Notes under the pieces: model-generated
What the model was told of the DNA's origin: nothing
Seen by the model: the letters and a program-made list of their open reading frames with translations, nothing else
Database searches by the model: none
Position numbers and translations under genes: made by a program
In this document: positions 48,894 through 55,524 of the stretch, in pieces
How the letters are laid out: every line of letters begins with the position of its first letter
Position numbering within the stretch: the first letter of the stretch is position 1
Source of the DNA: Micromonospora saelicesensis
GTDB lineage: Bacteria; Actinomycetota; Actinomycetes; Mycobacteriales; Micromonosporaceae
Length of the DNA stretch: 64,000 nucleotides
Reading direction: 5' to 3'
Assembly: GCF_900091575.1 (NCBI RefSeq)
Contig: NZ_FMCR01000009.1
Location: 186,001-250,000, forward strand

Positions 48894-49892
48894 GTGTCGC
48901 GGACCCGCACCGAACGCCTGGTCAACCTGGTGATCTGCCTGCTGTCCACGCGACGGTTCCTGACCGCCGCGCAGATCGCCGCGACCGTGCCCGGTTACGA
49001 GCACGATCCGGACGACGCGCGCGACCACGAGGCGTTCCAACGCAAGTTCGAACGGGACAAGGCCGAGCTGCGTGAGCTGGGTGTGCCACTGGAGACCGGC
49101 ACGGCGAGCGCCTTCGACGCCGAGCCCGGCTACCGGATCGCCCACCGCGAATACGCGCTGCCCGACATCCTCCTCGAACCGGACGAGGCCGCCGCGGTCG
49201 GCATCGCCGCCCGGCTGTGGCAGCACGCCGGCTTGGCCGCCGCCGCGTCGTCGGGGCTGGCCAAGCTGCGTGCCGCCGGGGTGGACGTGGACCCGCAGGC
49301 GACCCTCGGCCTGGAGCCCATGGTCACTGTCGACCCGGCGTTCGCGCCGCTGACCGCCGCCGCCCGGGACCGCCGCGAGGTGGGGTTCGACTACCGGGTG
49401 CCCGACCGCGACGCGCCCAGCCGGCGGCGGCTGCAACCGTGGGGCGTGGTCTGCTGGCGCGGCCGGTGGTACGTGGTCGGCCACGACCAGGACCGGGAGG
49501 CGACCCGCTGCTTCCGGCTGTCCCGGGTCGTCGGCGCGGTCCGGGTGACCGGCGCCCCCGGCGCGTACGAGCCGCCGGCCAACGTCGACCTGATCAGCCA
49601 CGTGGCCCGCTGGTCGGGTCCGGTGGAGCGCACCGGTCGGGCCACCGTGCTGGCCGCGCCGGGGCGGGCCGCCGGGCTGCGCCGCTGGGCGGTGGAGGTG
49701 ACCGCCGGGCCGGACGGCGACCGGCTGGTCCTGCCGTACGCCGACCCGGACGGGCTGGCCGGTCATCTCGTCGGCTACGGCCCGGACGTGCGGGTTCTCG
49801 ACCCACCGGAGGTCCGCGAGGCGGTCATCCAACGACTCAAGGAGATCGCCGTGCGCCACGACGAGCTGGCCGTCAGCGGGGGTGCCCGGTGA
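48894..49892 (+). CDS. pafB: WYL-domain transcriptional regulator PafB
   Basis: 332 aa from GTG 48894. An N-terminal winged HTH (RTRTERLVNLVICLLSTRRFLTAAQIAATVPGYEH) is followed by a helical linker, then the WYL domain near residues 150-215 (VGFDYRVPDRDAPSRRRLQPWGVVCWRGRWYVVGHDQDREATRCFRLSRVV; the family signature is W-R/Y-V here) and a C-terminal WCX domain. With PafC it forms the heterodimer that activates the mycobacterial LexA-independent DNA-damage response, possibly sensing single-stranded DNA. It is fused by GTGA overlap to pafC. Confidence 0.95.
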   Translation: MSRTRTERLVNLVICLLSTRRFLTAAQIAATVPGYEHDPDDARDHEAFQRKFERDKAELRELGVPLETGTASAFDAEPGYRIAHREYALPDILLEPDEAAAVGIAARLWQHAGLAAAASSGLAKLRAAGVDVDPQATLGLEPMVTVDPAFAPLTAAARDRREVGFDYRVPDRDAPSRRRLQPWGVVCWRGRWYVVGHDQDREATRCFRLSRVVGAVRVTGAPGAYEPPANVDLISHVARWSGPVERTGRATVLAAPGRAAGLRRWAVEVTAGPDGDRLVLPYADPDGLAGHLVGYGPDVRVLDPPEVREAVIQRLKEIAVRHDELAVSGGAR

Positions 49893-50944
49893 CCCGTCCG
49901 GCCGCCCGCAGCGGTTCCCGCGCGTCCGCCGACCGGCTGGCCCGACTGCTCAACCTGGTGCCCTACCTGCTGGCCCGGCCCGGCATCGAGATCGCCGAGG
50001 CGGCCGGTGACCTGGGTGTCACCGAGCGCCAGATCCGGGAGGACCTGGAGCTGCTCTGGGTGTGCGGGCTCCCCGGGTACGGCCCCGGTGACCTGATCGA
50101 CATGGCGTTCGACGGTGACCGGGTGACCATCACCTACGACGCCGGCATCGACCGGCCGTTGCGACTGACCCCCGACGAGGCCCTGGCACTGGTGGTGGCG
50201 CTGCGGATGTTGGCCGAGACCCCCGGGGTGGCCAACCGGGAGGCCGTCGAACGGGCCCTCGCCAAGATCGAGGACGCGGGCGACCTGGTGGGCGCGCCGG
50301 TGGCGGTCCGGTTGCCCGGGGACACCCCGCGGGTCGAGGCGCTGCGCGCCGCCGTGGAGGGCGGCAAGGCCCTGCGGATCACCTACTACACGGCCGCTCG
50401 GGACGAGACCACCGAGCGCGTCATCGACCCGCTGCGGATGCTGATGGTCGGCGGCCGGGCGTACGTGGAGGCGTGGTGTCGGCGCGCGGAGGCCGTCCGG
50501 CTGTTCCGCGCCGACCGGATCGACGCGGTCACCGAGTTGGACGAGCCGGCCACGGTGCCGCCGCAGGCCGTCCCGCACGACCTCACCGAGGGCATCTTCC
50601 GCCCCTCGGCCGACCTGCCGCTGATCACCCTGCGCATCGGCCGGGGCGAGCGGTGGATCACCGAGTACTACCCGTGCGAGCGGGTGGAGGCCGGCGACGG
50701 CGACCAGTGGCTCGTCTCCCTGCGGGTCACCGACCTGGGGTGGGCCCGCCGGTTCGTGCTGGGCCTCGGCCCGGAGGTGACGGTGGTCGCCCCGGTCGAG
50801 TTGGCCGAGCAGGTGCGGGCGACGGCGGCCGCCGCGCTGGAGGCGTACGCCGTGCCCACGCCCGCGGCCGTGCCCCGGCCGCCTGAGGTCGACCCGGAGC
50901 GTGCGCCGTCGGGTGACCCGGCGGTGGCCGGCCGCACCCAGTAG
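49889..50944 (+). CDS. pafC: WYL-domain transcriptional regulator PafC
   Basis: 351 aa from GTG 49889 (GTGA overlap with pafB). An HTH at about residues 12-60 (SADRLARLLNLVPYLLARPGIEIAEAAGDLGVTERQIREDLELLWVCGLPGYGPGDLIDM) is followed by a WYL domain near residue 165 (LRITYYTAARDETTERVIDPLRMLMVGGRAYVEAWCRRAEAVRLFRADRIDAV) and a C-terminal WCX part. The stop TAG at 50942-50944 is also the first three bases of the -10 box of the next gene. Confidence 0.95.
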   Translation: MTRPAARSGSRASADRLARLLNLVPYLLARPGIEIAEAAGDLGVTERQIREDLELLWVCGLPGYGPGDLIDMAFDGDRVTITYDAGIDRPLRLTPDEALALVVALRMLAETPGVANREAVERALAKIEDAGDLVGAPVAVRLPGDTPRVEALRAAVEGGKALRITYYTAARDETTERVIDPLRMLMVGGRAYVEAWCRRAEAVRLFRADRIDAVTELDEPATVPPQAVPHDLTEGIFRPSADLPLITLRIGRGERWITEYYPCERVEAGDGDQWLVSLRVTDLGWARRFVLGLGPEVTVVAPVELAEQVRATAAAALEAYAVPTPAAVPRPPEVDPERAPSGDPAVAGRTQ

Positions 50945-50947
50945 GCT
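50942..50947 (+). promoter_or_regulatory. -10 box, probable leaderless promoter
   Basis: TAGGCT lies 7 nt before the GTG at 50955 and overlaps the pafC stop codon. Confidence 0.45.
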
Positions 50948-50954
50948 GACCGCC

Positions 50955-51200
50955 GTGCTGATCTGGATCGTGCTCGCGGTGGTGCTGCTACCCCTCGTGG
51001 CGCTCGCGTTGGCCGTGCGCCCGGTGCTGGCCCGACTGCCCCGACTGCGCCGCGCCGCCGTGGCGTTGCAGCGGCGGGCCGCCGAGGCCGAGGCGCTGCG
51101 GGAAACCGCCGAGGCGCTGCAACGGCGTGCCGAGGAAGTCCAACGTCGGCTCGACACCACCTCCCAGCGACTCGCGGTGATCAAGGCCAAGCGCGGCTGA
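50955..51200 (+). CDS. Small membrane-anchored coiled-coil protein
   Basis: 81 aa from GTG 50955. One TM helix (LIWIVLAVVLLPLVALALAV) is followed by an Arg/Ala-rich helix with heptad-like pattern (RRAAEAEALRETAEALQRRAEEVQRRLDTTSQRLAVIKAK). It sits between pafC and tatA. Proteins of this layout occur upstream of tatA in related genomes. The function is unknown. Confidence 0.65.
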   Translation: MLIWIVLAVVLLPLVALALAVRPVLARLPRLRRAAVALQRRAAEAEALRETAEALQRRAEEVQRRLDTTSQRLAVIKAKRG

Positions 51201-51309
51201 TCGGGTACGCACCCGGCGGTGGTTGACGGATCATCGCGGGTTGGTCAAGACTTCACCCTCCCGCCCAGACCACCACCACCCAGTGGGTGGCGGGCAGCCG
51301 ATCCGCACG

Positions 51310-51315
51310 TACGAT
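51310..51315 (+). promoter_or_regulatory. Possible -10 box of tatAC
   Basis: TACGAT lies about 45 nt upstream of the tatA ATG (51360), with an SD-carrying leader. No -35 could be picked. Confidence 0.35.
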
Positions 51316-51359
51316 GGGCTGCGTACCACCCCCCGGACACAGAGCGACTGGAGCTTCTC

Positions 51360-51674
51360 ATGGGTGCCCTCAAGCCGTGGCACATCGCTGTTCTCGTGGT
51401 TGTGCTGATCCTGCTCTTCGGGGCGAAGCGGCTCCCCGACGCGGCCCGTTCGCTGGGTCGGTCGCTGCGGATCATCAAGGCCGAGACCAAGAGCCTGCAG
51501 GAAGACGACCGCGACCTCGCCGAGAAGGCCGACGCGCAGGCCGGCTACCAGCCGCTGCCGCCGCACGCCGGGCAGCAGGCGCCGTACGCTGGCCAGCCGC
51601 AGCAGGCCCCGTACCAGCAGGCGCCGCCGCAGCAGCCGGTCGTCGACCCGGTGCACCGCGTCCGCGACAACTGA
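51360..51674 (+). CDS. tatA: Twin-arginine translocase subunit TatA
   Basis: 104 aa from ATG 51360 (GGAG 6 nt upstream). A short N-terminal TM (ALKPWHIAVLVVVLILLFGAKRLPDAARSLGRSLRIIKAE) with the FGAKRLPD hinge and amphipathic helix defines TatA. The tail is Gln/Pro-rich and disordered (QQAPYAGQPQQAPYQQAPP). It forms the translocation pore with TatC, and lies directly upstream of tatC. Confidence 0.96.
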   Translation: MGALKPWHIAVLVVVLILLFGAKRLPDAARSLGRSLRIIKAETKSLQEDDRDLAEKADAQAGYQPLPPHAGQQAPYAGQPQQAPYQQAPPQQPVVDPVHRVRDN

Positions 51675-51692
51675 CCGAAGGGCCCCACTACC

Positions 51693-52643
51693 GTGGCCTT
51701 CGCACTGCGTAAACGCGGCCCGAGCACGTTCGAGCGGGCCGCCGACGGCTCGATGACGCTCATCGAGCACGTCCGCGAGCTGCGCAATCGTCTCTTCCGC
51801 GCGTCCGTGGCGATCCTGATCGGCTTCGGCTTCGGTTTCTGGTTGGCCAAGCCGGTGCTGCACCTGCTCCAGCAGCCCTACTGTGACCTGCCGCAGGCCA
51901 GATACGTCGACGGCAAGTGTGAGTTCGTGCAGCTCGGCCCGGCCGACCTGTTCCTGCTCAACCTGAAGGTCGCGCTCTGGGTCGGGTTGATCGTGGCCGC
52001 GCCGATCTGGCTCTACCAGCTCTGGGCGTTCATCGCGCCCGGCCTGCACCGGCACGAGCGGCGCTACGCGTACTTCTTCACCGCCCTCGCCGCGCCGCTG
52101 TTCGCGGCCGGTGCGGTGCTGGCGTACTTCGTCACGGCCAAGGGCCTGGAGTTCCTGCTCAGCATCTCGGACAGCGAGATCAGCACGACTCTGGAGATCA
52201 CCAAGTACATCTCCTTCGTCACCAACCTGATCCTGTTGTTCGGTGTGGCCTTCGAGTTCCCGCTCGTCGTACTGATGCTCAACTTCGTGGGCATCGCCAG
52301 CGCCAAGCGGTTGCTCAGCTGGTGGCGCGTGGCGATCTTCGTGTTCTTCGCGTTCTCCGCGGTGGTCACCCCGACACCGGACCCGTTCGGGATGACGGCC
52401 CTGGCGATCTGCCTCTCCGCGCTCTACTTCGGCGCGGTGGGCATCGCCTTCCTCAACGACAAGCGGCGTGGGCGGGGCAAGGAGATCTACGCCGGCATCG
52501 ACGACGACGAGGTGTCGCCGCTGGAGTTCGACGCGGACCCGGTCGTGGCCGGGCAGCGGGTCGACTCGACCGCGCCGATCGGCGTACCCGAACCGGTCGC
52601 CCCACCGGCGCCGATCGAGCGTCGCTACGACGACATGACCTGA
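51693..52643 (+). CDS. tatC: Twin-arginine translocase subunit TatC
   Basis: 316 aa; GTG 51693. Six TM helices and the TatC markers MTLIEHVRELRNRLFRASVAI (N-terminal E-H-x-x-E-L-R), the FxFxxP-like loop region, and ALAAPLFAAGAVLAYF. It recognises twin-arginine signal peptides such as that of the GH127 protein at the end of this window. The C-terminal extension (about residues 255-316) is acidic and Pro-rich. A terminator lies downstream (52667-52699). Confidence 0.97.
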   Translation: MAFALRKRGPSTFERAADGSMTLIEHVRELRNRLFRASVAILIGFGFGFWLAKPVLHLLQQPYCDLPQARYVDGKCEFVQLGPADLFLLNLKVALWVGLIVAAPIWLYQLWAFIAPGLHRHERRYAYFFTALAAPLFAAGAVLAYFVTAKGLEFLLSISDSEISTTLEITKYISFVTNLILLFGVAFEFPLVVLMLNFVGIASAKRLLSWWRVAIFVFFAFSAVVTPTPDPFGMTALAICLSALYFGAVGIAFLNDKRRGRGKEIYAGIDDDEVSPLEFDADPVVAGQRVDSTAPIGVPEPVAPPAPIERRYDDMT

Positions 52644-52666
52644 CGGCCCCGCGCCGACCGGTCCAC

Positions 52667-52699
52667 CGACGCCGTCCCCGTTCACCGGGGGCGGCGTCG
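52667..52699 (+). terminator. Terminator after tatC
   Basis: A 14-bp stem with one G-T pair (52667-52680 with 52686-52699) and a TTCAC loop lies 23 nt beyond the tatC stop. Confidence 0.75.
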
Positions 52700-52776
52700 T
52701 CGCGTCACCTCGCGCGTCGGCGGCGGGACTGACGGTGACGGCACCTGCCCCTGGTGAACGGCGGGTGTCCGACCGG

Positions 52777-52782
52777 TACGGT
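52777..52782 (+). promoter_or_regulatory. -10 box, probable leaderless promoter
   Basis: TACGGT lies 7 nt before the GTG at 52790. Confidence 0.5.
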
Positions 52783-52789
52783 GCTGCCC

Positions 52790-53704
52790 GTGACCGCAGA
52801 CGATCACCTGCCCGGCCCGGTCGCCGTGCTCGCCAACCCGACCGCCGGTCGTGGACGGCACAGGACGTTGCTGCCCCGGCTGCTGGACGGCTTGGCCGCC
52901 GCGGGGCGGCCGATCCGGTTGCTGCCGGCGTCCAGCCCCGCCGAGGCGGAGGCGGCGTGCCGAACCGCCGTCGCCGAGGGCGCTGGCGCGTTGGTGGCGG
53001 TCGGTGGGGACGGCACCGTGCACCGGGCGTTGCAGGCGGTCGCCGGGACCGCCGTGCCGTTCGGCCCGATCCCGGCCGGCACCGGCAACGACTTCGCCCT
53101 GGACACCGGCTTCCCGGCCGACCCCCTTGCGGCGGCGGCGGTGATCGCCGAGGCGGTGCGCGACGGCCGCAGCCAACCGGTCGACCTGGCCCGGATGGTC
53201 GGGGTCGACGGCACCGAGCGCTGGTACGGGGCGGTCCTCGCGGCCGGGTTCGACGCGATCGTCAACGAGCGGGCCAACCGGATGCGCTGGCCCCGCGGCC
53301 CGCGCCGATACGACCTGGCGATCCTGGTCGAGCTGGCACGGCTGCGCCCACGCCGCTACACGCTGCGCCTCGACGGGGTGCCGCACGACCTGGACGCGGT
53401 GCTCGTGGCGGTGGGCAACTGCCCCACGTACGGCGGTGGGATGCGGATCTGCCCCGACGCGGACCCGACCGACGGACTGCTCGACGTGGTGGTGGCGGGT
53501 CGGGTCAACCGGCGGACCCTGGTCCGGGTGAAGCCGCGCATCTACCAGGGCACCCACGTCAGCCACCCGCTGGTGCGCAGTTTCCGGGCCCGCACTGTGG
53601 AGTTGGCCGCCGAGGGCATCACCTCGTACGCCGACGGGGAACGCTCCCTGCGGCTGCCGGTGACGATCAGCGCGGTTCCGGGCGCCCTGCGGCTGCTGCG
53701 TTGA
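52790..53704 (+). CDS. Diacylglycerol/lipid kinase (DgkB/LCB5 family)
   Basis: 304 aa from GTG 52790. The N-terminal motif LANPTAGRGRH and the nucleotide-binding GGDGTVHRALQAVAG (near residue 74) with the GTGNDFALDTG motif identify the diacylglycerol kinase catalytic domain (COG1597). The C-terminal domain carries GGGMRICPDADPTDG. It probably phosphorylates diacylglycerol or a related lipid at the membrane. In M. tuberculosis a similar gene lies near helY and tatC. Its last 38 nt overlap the 3' end of the convergent EamA gene. Confidence 0.88.
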   Translation: MTADDHLPGPVAVLANPTAGRGRHRTLLPRLLDGLAAAGRPIRLLPASSPAEAEAACRTAVAEGAGALVAVGGDGTVHRALQAVAGTAVPFGPIPAGTGNDFALDTGFPADPLAAAAVIAEAVRDGRSQPVDLARMVGVDGTERWYGAVLAAGFDAIVNERANRMRWPRGPRRYDLAILVELARLRPRRYTLRLDGVPHDLDAVLVAVGNCPTYGGGMRICPDADPTDGLLDVVVAGRVNRRTLVRVKPRIYQGTHVSHPLVRSFRARTVELAAEGITSYADGERSLRLPVTISAVPGALRLLR

Positions 53705-54578
53705 CCCGTACCGCACCGATGCTGGCGGCGATGACCAGCACGATGGCGGCGCATTCCAGCAGGGTCAGGGCCTGCCGCAGCACCAGCCACCCGGCGAGCG
53801 TGGCGACGGCCGGGCCGAGGCTCATCAGCACCGCGAAGGTGGCGGTGGGCATCCGCCGCAGCGCCAGCAGCTCCAGGGTGTAGGGCAGCCCGGAGGCGAG
53901 CACCGCGAGGGCGGCGCCGAGCGCCAGCACCGGCGGGTCGAGCAGCACCGCGCCGCCGTCGATGATGCCCAGCGGCAGGGTGACCAGCGCGGCGAGGGTC
54001 AGCGCCAGGGCCAGCCCGTCCGCGCCGGGAAAGCGACCGCCGACCCGGGCGCTCAGCACGATGTACGCGGCCCACATGGCGCCCGCGCCGAACGCGAAGG
54101 CCACCCCGACCGGGTTCAGCCGGTCGAAGCCGCCCTGCCCGAGCAGTGCCACCCCGGCCAGTGCGAGACCCGCCCAGCCCCAGCTGGCCAGTCGACGGGC
54201 GGAGAACACCGACAGCGCCAACGGGCCGAGCACCTCGAGCGTCACCGCCGGGCCCAGCGGGATGCGTTCGATGGCCTGGTAGAACAGCGAGTTCATGCCG
54301 GCCAGCGCCAGCCCGAACGCGCCGGCGGCGAGCCAGGCCGACCGGTCGTGTCCGCGCAGTCGGGGCCGGCACACGACGAGCAGCAGCACCGCCGAGATGG
54401 TGAGCCGCAGGGTCACCGCGCCGGCCACCCCGGTACGCGGGAAGAGCAACGCGGCCACGGCGGAGCCGAACTGCACCGACAGGGCCCCGCCGAGCACCAG
54501 CCCCACGGCGGCGACGCCAGCGCGCCGGGCTGGTGGCGTCTCGGCCGGTGCCGTCGTGGGCAGCAGGATCTCGGTCAC
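53667..54578 (-). CDS. EamA/RhaT family drug/metabolite exporter
   Basis: 303 aa from GTG 54578, 7 nt after TACCGT; another GTG (54584) is 6 nt upstream but badly spaced. Ten TM helices form two EamA halves: LGGALSVQFGSAVAALLFPRTGVAGAVTLR, then GVALLGQGGFDRLNPVGVAFAFGAGAMWAAYI in the second. They belong to the drug/metabolite transporter superfamily, similar to RhtA amino-acid exporters (SALLFP pattern). The substrate is unknown. The 3' end overlaps the lipid kinase gene by 38 nt. Confidence 0.85.
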   Translation of the reverse strand: MTEILLPTTAPAETPPARRAGVAAVGLVLGGALSVQFGSAVAALLFPRTGVAGAVTLRLTISAVLLLVVCRPRLRGHDRSAWLAAGAFGLALAGMNSLFYQAIERIPLGPAVTLEVLGPLALSVFSARRLASWGWAGLALAGVALLGQGGFDRLNPVGVAFAFGAGAMWAAYIVLSARVGGRFPGADGLALALTLAALVTLPLGIIDGGAVLLDPPVLALGAALAVLASGLPYTLELLALRRMPTATFAVLMSLGPAVATLAGWLVLRQALTLLECAAIVLVIAASIGAVRVNAAAAGRPEPR

Positions 54579-54585
54579 GGGCACG

Positions 54586-54591
54586 ACGGTA
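54586..54591 (-). promoter_or_regulatory. -10 box, probable leaderless promoter
   Basis: On the minus strand TACCGT lies 7 nt before the GTG at 54578. Confidence 0.5.
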
Positions 54592-54667
54592 GGCCGTCCG
54601 CCCTGGCCAACCTGCGGCGGTGTCCACCGGCGTGACCACCGGTGGCCACGGGTCGGGCCAGTGCCGG

Positions 54668-55438
54668 TCAGCCGGGTAGGGCGAGGTCGAGCACCGCGCC
54701 CAACCCGTTCTCCCGGCCCGGCTCGGCTGCCGGGAGCACCAGCACCGAGCAGCCGGCGGCCACCGCACCCGCGTCGGCCGGGGTGTCACCGACCATCAGG
54801 GTCTGCTCCGGGTCGACGCCCAGCATGCCGCAGGCACGCCAGAAGATCGCCGGGTCGGGTTTGCAGCGCCCCACCTCGTAGGAGAGCGCGAACGCGCCGA
54901 CCAGGTCGGTCAGCCCCCAGGCGTCGAAGTGTGGCCGCAGGTCGAAGCCGATGTTGCTGACCACCGCCACCGGCACCCCGGCGTCGCGCAGCGCGGTCAG
55001 CGTGGGGGCGGTGTCGGCGTACGGCAGCCAGCCCTCCGTGGTCAGCAGCCGCTCGTAGAGCGCGTCGGCGAAGCCGTCGATACCGGCGTCGACGGTCTCG
55101 GCCAGCCCGGTGTACGCGCCCCGGTGGGCGTGTTGGTAGAGGTCCCGGTCGGCCCACAGTTCGGCGAGTCGGGGCGGCACCCGTGCCGGCAGTGGCCCGC
55201 CGGCGCGCCCGGCGGTCAGCAGCCGGTCGGCCAGCGAGGTGGCGCGGACCCGGTCCAGGGTGACGCCGCACGCCGCCGCGGCCTCCAACACCCACCGCTG
55301 GGGATCCTCCACCTGGGCCAGGGTGCCGTGGAAGTCGAAGAGCACCGCCTTGACAGGGCGTCGCGACGCCCGGCGGGCGGCGGGCGCCTCGGCGGTGCCC
55401 GGCGGACTGGTCTGGGGCGGTTCGGCATGGTCCGGCAC
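54668..55438 (-). CDS. HAD superfamily hydrolase
   Basis: 256 aa from GTG 55438, 7 nt after TAGGGT. HAD motif I is LFDFHGTLAQVED (near residue 35); the position usually filled by the second Asp is His, as in some HAD proteins that are still active. Motif II VAVVSNIGFD, motif III KPDPAIFW and motif IV LMVGDTPADAGAVAAG follow. A helical cap lies between motif I and II (subfamily IA). An N-terminal 25-residue stretch is low-complexity. The substrate is unknown. Confidence 0.86.
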   Translation of the reverse strand: MPDHAEPPQTSPPGTAEAPAARRASRRPVKAVLFDFHGTLAQVEDPQRWVLEAAAACGVTLDRVRATSLADRLLTAGRAGGPLPARVPPRLAELWADRDLYQHAHRGAYTGLAETVDAGIDGFADALYERLLTTEGWLPYADTAPTLTALRDAGVPVAVVSNIGFDLRPHFDAWGLTDLVGAFALSYEVGRCKPDPAIFWRACGMLGVDPEQTLMVGDTPADAGAVAAGCSVLVLPAAEPGRENGLGAVLDLALPG

Positions 55439-55445
55439 GCCGTGC

Positions 55446-55451
55446 ACCCTA
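55446..55451 (-). promoter_or_regulatory. -10 box, probable leaderless promoter
   Basis: On the minus strand TAGGGT lies 7 nt before the GTG at 55438. Confidence 0.5.
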
Positions 55452-55511
55452 CCGACCGCCCCCGACCGTGCCTCCGGACGGCCTTGTGGGGTGACATGAC
55501 TCGGCACGCAC

Positions 55512-55517
55512 TAATCT
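55512..55517 (+). promoter_or_regulatory. -10 box of helY, probable leaderless promoter
   Basis: TAATCT lies 7 nt before the helY ATG (55525); no SD is present. Confidence 0.55.
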
Positions 55518-55524
55518 TGGTGGC

